A DNA stretch of 64,000 nt from Osmia lignaria lignaria. Taxonomy: Eukaryota; Arthropoda; Insecta; Hymenoptera; Megachilidae. This document shows positions 38,069 to 49,738 of the stretch, in pieces. The notes beneath the pieces are model-generated. The model was not told the origin of the DNA and ran no database searches. It saw only the letters and a program-made list of their open reading frames with translations. The stretch is taken from assembly GCF_051020975.1 (NCBI RefSeq), contig NC_135036.1, forward strand, positions 7,316,001 through 7,380,000. Reading direction: 5' to 3'. Numbering within the stretch: position 1 is the first letter of the stretch; each line of letters begins with the position of its first letter. The position numbers and the translations under genes are program-made.

Positions 38069-38851
38069 TTATTTTCCTCTATTTACAAGTATCTCATTTA
38101 ATTCAGATTTCAATTCAAGTAATTCTTTATCTGGTATAAAACGTTTCTTGTCTAATAAAGGATCATATTTATCAATACACATAGAAACTCCTTCAGGTAA
38201 AGTTGCTTCTAATAGTCTAATAAAAATAGGACATTTTGTGGCTGTAATATCTGAAACTTGTATATCCCTTTCATAAATTTTTACAGTATACTCACTATCA
38301 ACTACTGTACCTCCTTTTTTAAATCTTTTTATCTTAAATTCTCTATGAGGATAGGGAAACCTATAAAAATATAAATATACATGGTATTACAGCACACAAT
38401 ATTACATTTAAGACAAAAAATTAAGCATTACGTGTTTTCAACAGTGATGTCCAAAGCATCTGCAAGTTTTTGAACAAAACTTTGATATTTCTCAATTAAA
38501 GGATACGTGTATCCTCTAAGCTGTATGTTTAAAGTAGGATAAATTGGTATCTCGTACTCTTTCTGTAATAATATTTAAACTAAGTAAATATTATACTATA
38601 CAGTATATTATTTAACAATAATTAATATAATAACCTTTAAATACGGAGGTTCATATATACCATAAAATCTCACTGCTTTGTTAAGTAATGGGTAACGATA
38701 ACACGTTACAGCCTAGACACACAGTTTAGACATATTATTTTATCTTAACATTGTAAATAAATATAAATTTTTTTGTTTAAAAGAAAGAACAACATAACCG
38801 TATTGTTAAAAAGAAGTACGTATTTACCCGCCTAAAGACATTCAGTACCAT
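38069..38851 (-). CDS. mRpL48: Mitochondrial large-subunit ribosomal protein mL48
   Basis: Four exons join in phase (38851-38828, 38712-38635, 38562-38432, 38360-38069) into 174 residues. The first exon holds only eight codons (MVLNVFRR), which suits the start of a mitochondrial targeting peptide rich in Arg and hydrophobic residues. The middle carries IPIYPTLNIQLRGYTYPLIE and ITATKCPIFIRLLEATLPEG, and the end LLDKKRFIPDKELLELKSEL; these match the S10-like fold of animal mL48 (the LPEGV and F-P-ELEEL signatures). mL48 is a protein of the mitoribosomal central protuberance. The family is usually about 170-215 residues, so this copy looks complete. It is tail-to-tail with fritz. Confidence 0.92.
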
Positions 38852-39300
38852 TTTGTATTAAATAAATTTGATATTGGAAATCAGCATTCAATTTTCCAAT
38901 AAAAAGAATTGTAATTATTATTGTTTATAGACATACACAGTACGCTAGCCTTATTGCTGGAAAAAGGCGATATAACGAAAAGAGACCCCTACTACTTGCT
39001 ATTATACCCGAGAAATACAACGCATTATGTCCAGTTCATAAAAGATATTTTAGTATACAAAAAGCAACAAGCAATTACATAAATGTTCGTATAACAAAGG
39101 GAGTTCGTTTATTTAATAATAAAAGGGGTCCTCGGCCGAGGCCCAGATGAGGGATACAATCATAAATGTTATTCTCCTTCGATGAGCTTAATTAATAAAC
39201 AAAGAAAATAAATAAAGTAAATTAAATAAACTCCGTAAAGAAATTAAAGGACGATTATTACACTGGTTGTGCCCTTTTCATATGCACCTAATTTCATCCA
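38852..39300. other. Intergenic gap between mRpL48 and the minisatellite
   Basis: No gene is visible. It contains a 12-bp palindrome CCTCGGCCGAGG (39130-39141) and AT-rich flanks. The last 100 bp lead directly into the minisatellite. Confidence 0.6.
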
Positions 39301-40266
39301 GGGGTGTCAGGGACCCCGGTGACTCACTGCGCGCCGACAAAATATTGTCCTGGGGTGTCAGGAACCCCGGCGCCTCTGCGCGCCGGCAAAATATTGTCCT
39401 GGGGTGTCAGGAACCCCGGTGACTCTGCGCGCCGACAAAATATTGTCTGGGGTGTTAGGAACCCCGGCGACTCTGCGCGCCGACAAACTATTGTCCTGGG
39501 GTGTCAGGGACCCCGGTGACTCCCTCGGCGCACCGACAAATATTGTCCTGGGGTTTCAGGGACCCCGGCGACTCTCGCGGCGCACCGACAAAATATTGTC
39601 TTGGGGTGTCAGGGACCCCGGCGACTCTCGCGGCGCACCGACAAAATATTGTCTTGGGGTGTCAGGGACCCCGGTAATTCTCTCAGCGCACCGACAAAAT
39701 ATTGTCCTGGGGTTTCAGGGACCCCGGTGACTCTCGGCGCGCCGACAAATATTGTCCTGGGGTTTCAGAGACCCCGGTGACTCTCTCGGCGCACCGACAA
39801 AATATTGTCCTGGGGTGTCAGGAACCCCGGTGACTCTGCGCGCCGACAAACTATTGTCCTGGGGTGTCAGGAACCCCGGTGACTCTGCGCGCCGACAAAC
39901 TATTGTCCTGGGGTTTCAGGGACCCCGGTGACTCTCTCGGCGCACCGACAAAATATTGTCCTGGGGTTTCAGGGACCCCGGTGACTCTGCGCGCCGACAA
40001 ACTATTGTCCTGGGGTGTCAGGGACCCCGGTGACTCTCTCGGCGCGCCGGCAAAATATTGTCCTGGGGTGTCAGGGACCCCGGTGACTCTCTCGGCGCAC
40101 CGACAAAATATTGTCCTGGGGTTTCAGGGACCCCGGTGACTCTATCGGCGCACCGACAAAACATTGTCTTGGGGTTTCAGGGACCCCGGTGACTCTCTCG
40201 GCGCGCCGACAAAACATTGTCTTGGGGTGTCAGGGACCCCGGTGACTCTCTCGGCGCGCCGACAAA
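39301..40266. repeat. GC-rich minisatellite, 19 units of 49-53 bp
   Basis: Eighteen full units and one partial unit run head to tail. Each reads GGGGTGTCAGGGACCCCGG, TGACTCTCTCGGCGCGCCGA, then CAAAATATTGTCCT, with small variants (GTGTC/GTTTC, GGGAC/GGAAC, CTCTCTCGGCGCGCC/CTCTGCGCGCC/CTCGGCGCACC, AAAATATT/AAACTATT/AAAACATT). Three dyads occur per unit: GGGGT...ACCCC, TCGGCGCGCCGA (with an AscI site) and GACAA...TTGTC. The array is GC-rich within strongly AT-rich DNA. Frames through it are open over 70-100 codons but only as an effect of the repeat. Confidence 0.97.
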
Positions 40267-42702
40267 TAGAATTATGATAAATATTGATAAATAGAATTAA
40301 AATTCAATTACTTGTTCAATTACATAATTATATAAGAAGCATATAAGAACTAATTATACAAACTTATTAAGAAACAATAATTTTTATTCTTAATAAAATT
40401 TATTTTTCATGAATTACATATATTATAATGTAATTTTCTCTACACAATAATTAAAATATAAAAAAATCTTTCAGTCTGAAAGATGATTTACTGTTACTTA
40501 GAAATATTAAACATGGAAAACATTTGTACGTTTAACACCTTTACATAATTCTCTGCTATATGTATATTTCTTATTTGATGTGTAAATAAAAAGAAAAAAC
40601 AGCATGTATGAATTTGAAAAGAAAAAATGTATTGTTAATTTTAGAAGATTATGCAGTCATGTAATTGTTGCATGCACTGCAATATTGAAATGGAATAATT
40701 TCGTATTTATAAGTACTTGTTTTTGTACTTAACTAAAGTATAATTTGAAAAGCAATCTGTTGTAATACCAATAATACATTGCAGTTTTTGATCCTAACAA
40801 ATATGTAAGCTAGGTATTACTTTAAAACATTAATCAAAAAAGAAAACTATAATAATACACTTTATTGTTGCATGTCTGATTTAAATATACACATATAAAT
40901 ATTTTGTATCAATTAAAAATGCAAAACTATTATTGATGTGAAAGTTATGTGACATGGTCAAAGAAATATTATAATATTGAACTTTTTCTGAGATTATTAC
41001 CATCAAACATTTCATTATTAATCTTAACTTTTTAACAGAAATATATTTTCATATCTTTGGTTATTTATTTACTGAATATTCCCATAAACTAAACTTTCTA
41101 CATATAATAATCTCTTAAGAAATTTAAGTTCCATATTATAATTCAAGTACCTTATTCAAATTTTCAATAGTCTGAGGAACAATTACAAATGTATATTTAA
41201 ATCAAACAAAAGGTATTGTTAAACATAACTTTATAAACTAAGTGCATTTACTCCAAATACATTATAATGTTTAATACTCTATATCTAAACTATGGTTTTG
41301 TATAGCTATATTTTGTATAAAATATAAGTTACACTTATTAATACTTTCGTTTTAAATATTATTATGATATTAAAACTTTATATGATCACAATAACACTTA
41401 AAAAAAAAGTATGAATAATTTCTGGATTTTATGGAATAGATATGCATTATTCAATGTCTGAAATATTGTGAAAAATATAATACAATAAGATTATGTAAAA
41501 TCATAACTAACTTATAAAAAATCACATTATTTAATGTCAGAATATATTTATTTTCTTCTACATATACTTCAAAGTATTGTTTAAAGTTTTTGAAAATAGA
41601 TTATACATAATTGTTCAGACCTATACAATATAAATTTTAAATTCTAGTTCACTAGAATTTGCATATTTTCATTATGTTTTAAATTTCCTTTTGAATATAT
41701 AGGTAAATATAGCAATATATTATTTTTGTTTTTGTATAAATAAGTGAATTTATTTTATAGCTCACATTTCAATTTGTTTGTACAATTTGCTAATTGCAAA
41801 ATATAAATTAATATAGTATTTAAAGAGAGAAATGTTTCAGTATTTAAGACACAACCTTCTTTCTAGATATTATATATAATTAATTTCCATAAGGTTGTAA
41901 AAGTTACAGAAATAGTCTTTAAGGATTTATATAATCTTTTTTTAAATTTAATCAGCCTATACACTTCTGAAGACTATTCTGTAGTCTTACAGGAATATAA
42001 TATGCCCTTGAAAGGAACTATTTGTGATATTGCAATTAAAAATTTCAAGTGGCCTTAGTCATTTTCTGCATTATATTACACAATAAACAGTGTATAATGA
42101 ATGCAAATTATTGATGCATTGTAAATTTTACTACAATAAAAAAAAATATAATAAATGTATAATAAGAAATCTTTTTTATAATTAACATGATTATAATAAA
42201 ACAAAAAATTAAAAAAAAAATATACATTTTATATAAGAAACAGATATTGTATTGATGAAATATAAATTTTAAAGCACTGTATATAAAAAAAAAAATCTGT
42301 ATAAGAAATGCATAAAAATATTAGCTTCACTTTCCTTGTAAGGGCATGTTTTCATGATTAGTAACTTATTGCACATAAAAATTAATTATATTAAAGGCTG
42401 TGCATATAGAAGTTTAGTTTATAAATTTCAGTTCTTATCCATAACTAAATATATTCAAATCCTTATCTGCAACTTAACATTTGTAAATTATTATATATAT
42501 ATATGTTATATACGTTGCACATAATGTAAGGTTCCAGAATACTATGTTGTGTTTATGTGTGTATGTGCGCGCGCGTGCACGTATATATGCACATATATAT
42601 ACACATATTTTTATTTGTAATATTATATATGTATGTATATATGTACACGTATAGGTGAATGTATATGTATTACACATAAACCTATTATCTGTGTATATAA
42701 AT
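40267..42702 (-). other. AT-rich stretch, probable long 3' UTR of fizzy-related
   Basis: This is 2.4 kb of strongly AT-rich DNA directly downstream of the fizzy-related stop codon (on -) with no open frame worth naming. Many potential poly(A) signals occur on the minus strand. The proximal part, about 42490-42670, is a mixed TATATG/TGTGTATG/CGCGCG simple-sequence tract. How much of this is transcribed as UTR cannot be read from sequence. Confidence 0.45.
42496..42670. repeat. Mixed TA/TG/CG simple-sequence tract
   Basis: Alternating purine-pyrimidine DNA: TATATATATATG, then GTGTGTATGTGCGCGCGCG, then ATATATATACACATA and TATGTATGTATATATG. The alternation favours slippage and, in the CG/TG part, possible Z-DNA. 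It begins 33 bp after the fizzy-related stop codon. Confidence 0.85.
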
Positions 42703-44163
42703 TTATCGAATGCTAGTAAAAAGGTTCAGCACAGACTTATTCTCTTTTTGACTACGTGCTTTGCTGAACACATTCCAAAATCGCAATGTTTCGTCCCCTG
42801 CACCAGTTACGATAGCTTCACCATCTGGTGACATTGCCAAATATAAAACTCTATAAGAATGTCCTGTTAATTTTGCAACTTGTGTTAAACTTGGATATTT
42901 CCAAACCAAAATTTGATTTTGGGAATAGCCATGTGTACTGACTAGTTCTGAGCTGTGCTTACTCCAAGCCAAATTACAAACTTGGGAACCAGTATCCACA
43001 CACTGCATTGGTTGACCAGTTAACGTGTTCCAAAATCTGATACATCTATCCGCTGTACCACCGCCAGAAGCTAATAGACCATGATGATGAGGAGACCATG
43101 CAATAGCTTTAACAGCTGCCAGATGCTCTGTATATGTTTGTATAGGTGAAAGAGAATGTAAGTTCCACACATAAAGACGATTGTCATTTCCACCAGAGGC
43201 TAAATACTGATTGTCTGGAGACCATTTTAATCCACAAACTTCTTGCCTGTGAGCTCCTAAACGTCTTTCACTGACGACACAAGGAGTTCTAACATCTCTT
43301 TGCAATATTAACCTATCTCTGCTACCAGATGATAAAACTTCACCATTCCAAGCTAGTGCTCCAACTCTTGCACTATGTCCTTGTAGTTTGCTGACTTGTT
43401 TACTCACAGCTACATCCCATACTTGAATGTAGCCTAAATGAGTACCAACTGCAACTAAGTTTCCTCTTTCATTCCAAGCAACCGATGTTACACTATTACC
43501 ATCACTGGACAAATCACAGAGTCTAGTCACTTGGCTGGTACATGCGGACCACAAGTAGACACAACTACCTAAGCCAACGCTAAGAACATTCTGTGAAGAC
43601 CAGTCAACAAGATTTAAATAGAAATCATCTTGTAATTCTGGAGCATCCAGTACTTTGAACGGTATTCTTGATATCTTTCTTGTAGCTTTTCTTGGTGACC
43701 TCAAGAGTTTTTGACTTTTAGAACTTAATGGTGATAATGAATAAGGTGAACTCTGATCAAGTAACGTGTGATCTTTTGTGGGTGTAACGTATTTGAAGAG
43801 ATTTTTGGTAACTAATGGTGATAATATTCTTCGCTCTTCGCACTGTCCTTTTACGTCCTCTATGCTGGCTCCGAGTAATTCATTTTTTAGAAGACAAGAG
43901 TAAGCAATTCCATCACGATTACTCTCTCCATTTTCCCGTGTCTTTTTCGTGACTATACCATTCCGACTATTTTCTGATATCATTGAAAATGTTGTCTGCC
44001 AATTATTGCCTGATCGTGTCGGTATAAATCGATCAAAACTATTATTCATCATTTTAGTTGACGAAAAATATGCCGATGAATGGAGTCCAGGACCTGCTAG
44101 ACTATCTATATGGCTCTCACTGTTTGACTTCAACAGCCGTTTCTCATATTCGTGATGAAACAT
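42703..44163 (-). CDS. fzr: Fizzy-related / Cdh1, APC/C co-activator
   Basis: One uninterrupted exon encodes 486 residues. I start it at the ATG at 44163 because MFHHEYEKRLL lines up with the family's N terminus. The open frame extends twelve codons further, but there it begins with GTG rather than ATG. The C-box DRFIPTR is at residues 44-50, LAYS-like IAYSCLLKNELLG follows, then SPYSLSPLS, KLLRSPRK and the seven-blade WD40 propeller (about 170-470) with KVLDAPELQDDFYLNLVDWS, SGSRDRLILQRD, WSPHHHGLLASGGGTADRC and HSYRVLYLAMSPDG. The protein ends in the Ile-Arg tail that docks on the APC/C. The protein loads D-box and KEN-box substrates onto the APC/C in late mitosis, G1 and endocycles. The absence of coding introns is noteworthy. 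Confidence 0.97.
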   Translation of the reverse strand: MFHHEYEKRLLKSNSESHIDSLAGPGLHSSAYFSSTKMMNNSFDRFIPTRSGNNWQTTFSMISENSRNGIVTKKTRENGESNRDGIAYSCLLKNELLGASIEDVKGQCEERRILSPLVTKNLFKYVTPTKDHTLLDQSSPYSLSPLSSKSQKLLRSPRKATRKISRIPFKVLDAPELQDDFYLNLVDWSSQNVLSVGLGSCVYLWSACTSQVTRLCDLSSDGNSVTSVAWNERGNLVAVGTHLGYIQVWDVAVSKQVSKLQGHSARVGALAWNGEVLSSGSRDRLILQRDVRTPCVVSERRLGAHRQEVCGLKWSPDNQYLASGGNDNRLYVWNLHSLSPIQTYTEHLAAVKAIAWSPHHHGLLASGGGTADRCIRFWNTLTGQPMQCVDTGSQVCNLAWSKHSSELVSTHGYSQNQILVWKYPSLTQVAKLTGHSYRVLYLAMSPDGEAIVTGAGDETLRFWNVFSKARSQKENKSVLNLFTSIR

Positions 44164-45177
44164 TTTTTTTTTTAATGGTACCCTTTTACATTCAGTCACA
44201 TAATTATTCGCTATACAGTTTGTTTGTTCTTTAAATTACGTTGATTACACGTCCACTGTCATTTTCCTTGTGGTAAACCGAATTGATCGAATTAAGTAAA
44301 CCACCTCTATTCAGTCGCCATTCAACGTCAACTTGGAAAATTTTTCGATATGGAAATAGAGAGCATAAATGTGATTCTCCTCCAATCGAAATGCTCTAAG
44401 TTCGAAGGGTTGCTTTCGAAAACAGATGGTCAAACCTCTATACAAATGAGTGTAGTTGAGTGAACACCCATCTAGCAACATGCTCATAAAGCTATAGAGA
44501 ACTAATATTTTATAACGTCGAGGCCGAACTCCGCGTTGGTAAAACAGCCCATGTTTCTAAGCGTCGAGACCCCTTCACATACACAAGCTGTGAATGACGC
44601 GCAGTCGGGTGTAGGTGTGGCGGCCGGCGTCGAGGTCGATAATGAAGAAAATGTCCACGCCGCCTTAATTAATCATTTACTTTAATCCTAAACGGAGGCT
44701 TGTTACATACATCATCCCCAGCAGTGGCAGCTCGTAGCTGAAATTAATGGGAGTGCTAAATAAGTAAATAATTGATGGGGGTAGACTAGTACCAATTGCC
44801 AATACGCTGTTCTCTTTATTATCATTTTCAGTTCCCCCTTGGATCTTCACAAAATGTAACATTCTCTAAATTAATTTTCAAATTGATCGATCATATATAT
44901 TTTATTTGGAGAAATATGATACAAAGTTAGGCGTAAAATCTACCAATAGTTCTAATTCTATTTTTAATCATTGATGTCATAGTATACATTATTTTTAGTT
45001 AAACATTAATATGTTAAACGAAATCATTCATTAAAAATTACAGCTTTAATGTTTTGAAATAATACAGTCAAAGTTGTAAAGAAGTCTTAATTTTACTCGT
45101 CCGTGCTATACGAATCGTCCACGATTTTAAACTGCTTTTTGAGTATGTCAGATTTGAACTATTTTTATGTCGTTTAA
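44164..45177. other. Gap between HMMR 3' end and fizzy-related 5' end
   Basis: Both flanking genes are on the minus strand. The fzr-proximal part (about 44200-44660) should hold its promoter and leader. It contains the second copy of the 33-bp repeat (44524-44556) and a CpG-rich patch at 44560-44650. The rest is AT-rich with no gene I recognise. Confidence 0.5.
44524..44556. repeat. 33-bp dispersed repeat, copy 2
   Basis: Partner of 32256-32288, with three substitutions over 33 bases. It lies about 360 bp upstream of the fizzy-related start codon. Confidence 0.8.
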
Positions 45178-48100
45178 TTAATCATTTCGACTCCTTAAAG
45201 GTGTTAATGATTTATGTGGAGAAGAAAGTGGCGTTGCAGCAACAGTTTTGGTAACATTTAGCATGTTTTCTTTTCCTCTAATATGCGAGCGCTTATCTTC
45301 CGCTTTTAATTTGTCTATAGTTTTCTGTTGATGTTCTATTATTCTCGTTTTGTGGCTTATTTCCTAAAAATACATTGACACGCTATATTTTCTTAATAAA
45401 AACAAAATTAATGCTGAAATAATACTGAAAACAATTGAATATTGAACAACTGAATATAGATTACAAATTTCGGAAAGTCAAACATACCTGCTCCAGTTGA
45501 GTGATTTTATCCTTTAAATGTGATAAATGCTTAATTCTTTGCCTATGATTATAATGGCCTACTAGTTCAGCATACTTCTCATTAATTTCTTGATAATTTT
45601 TCGCAAGACGTTCATTATCCTCGGCAAGATTTTTGTTTTCTCTAAGTAGTTATAAAAAATTTATTATTCCGTTTCTTTATAAAGTTATGAGACATGTTTG
45701 TAATTTATATTGGTAACTTACTCTTCAAGAGTTTCTCGTAGAGACCTTTCTTTTTCTAGTTCTTTCACAACTGTGTTGTCGGATGTTTCCCACTTGTGTC
45801 GTTCTTCTTGAAATAATTCAACTTTATCCTGAATAGGAATAATGTTTTAGTAATCTGTTATAAGTATATTATAAAATGTCATATATTTAAATTATTAATT
45901 ACCTTCAAATGCATATTTCTTTCTTCAAGATTTTTAATTTTATCATAAAGATCTTGGATTTTAGATTTCGCCTATAAATAATATAAGAAAGTAGATATAT
46001 TCCTCGCCTTCCTGTGCGATAAAGAGATATATAAAATTAACAATTTTAAAAGTATACCTCGTTTAATTCAGCTTCATATTTCTCTGCTTGTTCCTCCAAT
46101 AATTCATCATGTTTCTGAACAATTTCTTCGCGTTCTTTTAACTGTTCGCTAAGTTTAGTATTCAACAATTCTACTCGAGAAATCTCTATCTGTTGAGAGT
46201 CATTTGTTTCTTCCAATTTAAGCAGCATATTTCGCGCATCATTCAGATGACTAGCCATTTCATGAAGTTGTTTCTTTATCTTATGTTAAAATTAAAAAAA
46301 AAATGGTTCGTTTTATTCCTACAGAAATATAATATTTTAAAAGCAAACTTACCTCGGTATTTTCAGTAGTTTTTGCTGTACATTCAGCCTTCAGTTTTCC
46401 GACTTCTTTCGTTGCTATTTGTTTTAAATCTTCAATTTTAGCTTCGAACAAAGATTTTGCTGATTCTATTTCGTTCATGCTTTCAACTTCGATTTGATCG
46501 ACCAACCCCTTCCTGACGTTCAACTGTTCCATCAGGGTATGCATTTGTTCGTGTACCATTTGCGAGTTATTACGCATAATGGTTAATAAATCGCGATGCT
46601 CGTTTATACAGTCTTCACCGCATTTCAATTCGTGCTGCAACCTTTCCACTTCGGCATTACTTTGGGCTAAACGTGTAGTTAAGGCGGCAACTGATGCTTG
46701 ATTTTCAGCCATTACAATTTCAAACCTGGACGGAAGTTTATTATAAGTATGTTAGGGGAAATTGTTATATTTTATAAAAAAGGATTAGACACCTCTTTCT
46801 TCTGGCCACCATTTCTGCTGCCTCTGTTCGAATTTGATCCTTCAAGGCCCTTAGTTCTTCCTTTTTCTCTGCTAATTCAGTTTCTGCCCTATCCAATTCC
46901 ATTTGTAGACTTTGACTGAAGCTCTCCTAAATTTAGTAAAACAATTGTTTTAAAATAAAATCAACAAATCAATGTTTAGCGTGGTTGACCGAGGACTTAC
47001 TTGTGTTTCTGCAGATGCCCTCAACTGTTCAACAGTCATGGAAAGTTCAGTTATTTCAGCGTCCTTCGCTGAAACAATCATTTTCTCATTTTCAACAGTA
47101 GCTTCCATTTTCTCAATCTCTTTATGATGTTTATAATTAAGATCCTGCACTTCTTTTGCAGAATCTTCAACAAGCTTTTCATATTCTGCATGCAATTCAT
47201 CTAACTCGCATTCCAGAGCAGATAACTGTGTTTGAAGTTGAAGAACGACGCTCTGTCTTTTCTGTAATTTTAATTCCAGTTTGTCGCGTTCTTCACTTAG
47301 ATCATGTATACGCGAATTCAGCTCAGATTTCTCTTGAGCCAATAAACTCATCTCATTCTTATGATCTTCAGTTAAATTTTCCATTTTGACGGTCAATTCA
47401 GCAATTTGATTTTCAAGAGTTTTAATCTATGGAAAGTAAAACGATTGATAAGTATATTAAATAATGCGGTAGCGAAATTGTTAATTATATCAATATTCAT
47501 TTACTCTTTCTTCGCCAGTGTATTTCTTATTGGCCAATTCGATCTCTAACACCGATATCCTTCTCGAGAACTCTGCGATTCGATTTTTTAGATCAACTTC
47601 CATTTCTTTTCGCGCTTGAATTTCTCGCCCCTTTTCTTCTGTAGCTTCTACCAATTTCCGGTGAAGATTTTCCACTTCACCTTGATATTTCTCATCGTGG
47701 CCGTTTAATACTTCTTGCTGTAATTCTGCCTGTAAACACAAATTGTAAATTAAATAACGAAAAATATAACGACGCAAACATCTATTTTGAAAAATCTTTT
47801 ACAACCATAGCTTCCATATCCTTTTTATGCTGTTCCGTTATCTGCGATTGCTTTTTAAATAATTCCTCAAGCTGCAATTGCAATTTTTGTACTTCTTCTT
47901 TCATGTCTTCGATGTGTTTCTCTTGTTCCTTTATGGTTCTATCTTTATTGGAACATTCTACCTGAAGATCCGCGAGGTGTTGCTGCGACTCGTACTTCAA
48001 TTTTTGATCCTGAACCGGAATAAGTGATCGAGGCTTTGTCCTCGGTCCACTTCTCGGGGCGTCATTGCGGATTTTTTTCCGTGGTAGTTGGGGCTAAGGA

Positions 48101-49738
48101 AAAATATACATATCTTGGATATTAAATTATTCCATGTATTCGCGGCGTTGAGATTATGAACGCTCCATCAACGAAAGGTTAATTATATTTTTTGATCACT
48201 TACTGTCCTGAAAGTGGCCTTTATATGAGGCGTACTTTTAGCGCAAACTGACAAACTGCATTCAGCACTAGCAACGCTTTTATCATCATGAAATCTTTCC
48301 GATTTCTCGATCAAAACTATACCTTTTACTTTCGAATCAAATTTTGGGTCGTATGCGCCCGGTGCAGGTACATCATCTGTTAAAAAATTTCTCTTTTTAA
48401 ATAAAAATCAACATTTAAATTCGCATATATTTTGGGTTTGAAATTTAAAAAATTGTATGAATATGATGTTTCTGTTTATTATCATTCTTCTGAACAATAT
48501 AAGGGAATAAATTAATAACACATATATATTATAATTTGTTTATGTTATTATTATTTTTTACATTTAATACATTAAAAAACAGGAATTATAGGGTGTGTAA
48601 GATTGATAGAAAGTATCATAGTTTCAGTGGGTGTATATACAGGGTGCGGTAGAATAAAATTTTTTTTTGGATTTCTTTATGGCATAAAATTTTTTCAAAA
48701 ATCGAATTTGAAAATCCTATTCGTACGTATGCTGTTACGGCTAAGTTACGGTTCGTCGAGCAACGTATAACGCGTATCGTGTTCATAAATTATGTCTACG
48801 CATATTTGAAAGTTACCGAGTCCAAGAAAAAGTACACAGAAAACTTTCAACGAACAGATCATTGTTTACAAAAACGATACGCGTTATACGTTGCTCAACG
48901 AACCGTAACTTAGCCGTAACAGCATACATACGAATAGGATTTTCAGACTCGATTTTCTCGAAAACTAAGCCTTAAATGAAGAAATTTTATTCTTATTTTT
49001 TCATAAGGACCACCTCGTGCCCACTTGTACATGATATTCGGTCGCACCCTGTATATACATGTGGATACAAGCAGGCAGAAATAGAGCCAGCTGTTTCTAA
49101 ATGCAAGGGACACAATTCTCTGGATGTCATAAAAATATGTACCCCAGGTGTCTACCCTTCGAATGCAATGACCGTGCCTTTATTTCACAGTTCCGTAACG
49201 GCATCGATCGCTACCGTCTTTTATTCTTCCCCCCGCCCTGCCCTTTCTGATCGCAACATTTAAAAATTAAATGGTCCTGTGAAATATTTTTGGTACTACA
49301 TACACATTTTGTAATTATTCAATGATTAGTTCCATCTTAACGCAGCTTAATCGAAGTTTATGTAATAACGATAGTTATTGAACAAAAAATACATCAAATG
49401 TATTAAATATGTAGCTATTCGTTTGGATTGAACGAATTGTATAATAAAATAATTTAAATTTGAATCGAAAATTAATTTGTAATATTATTTCTATGTATCT
49501 TCTGGAACATCACACGCCACACTCCCGCTAAAATATCCTGAACTAAAATTACACAATTAAACACAATAATGCTCGCAGGATTGTAATAAAATAAGAGAAA
49601 GAATGCTATTATTTTAACCTATTATTAATGATTATGGAATATATATACACTAAAAGAAAATTATAAGCACACTAAAATACGTGTTTACTTACTTTCTAGT
49701 TCGTTAAACCTTTGGATTCTAGCTTTGGAAAATGACAT
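45178..49738 (-). CDS. HMMR: HMMR/RHAMM-like spindle coiled-coil protein
   Basis: Twelve exons join in phase (49738-49693, 48376-48204, 48093-47806, 47729-47505, 47426-47001, 46926-46793, 46725-46353, 46279-46058, 45971-45903, 45828-45722, 45641-45488, 45363-45178) into 800 residues. The N terminus MSFSKARIQRFNELE followed by VPAPGAYDPKFDSKVKG and IEKSERF matches vertebrate HMMR (MSF-KA--RFN, PSPGAYD, SQRF). The body from about residue 95 to 740 is nearly continuous coiled coil rich in E, K, L and Q. Near the C terminus YAELVGHYNHRQRIKHLSHL matches the conserved HMMR LGHQNLKQKIKHV region used for centrosome targeting. HMMR binds microtubules and supports spindle assembly through TPX2 and Aurora A. 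Intron 1 (1.3 kb) carries a transposon relic. Confidence 0.92.
48640..49051. mobile_element. Terminal-inverted-repeat element, mariner-like MITE
   Basis: A 412-bp element lies in intron 1 of the HMMR gene. The termini are CAGGGTGCG and its inverse CGCACCCTG, flanked on both sides by TATATA, consistent with a TA target site. About 160-170 bp at each end pair; the innermost part is the best preserved (AAAATCCTATTCGTA, ATGCTGTTACGGCTAAGTTA, GAGCAACGTATAACGCGTAT) and the outer part has decayed and gained indels. The central spacer is about 80 bp. There is no transposase. The very high identity of the inner arms gives a long stable hairpin. Confidence 0.85.

Noticed and set aside
39304..40139. Open frames of 70-108 codons in the minisatellite
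   Set aside because: They are produced by the repeat unit, which happens to lack stops in some frames, and they change frame where unit length changes.
44164..44199. Twelve-codon N-terminal extension of fizzy-related
   Set aside because: The extension starts with GTG, not ATG, and the downstream Met gives the conserved family N terminus.
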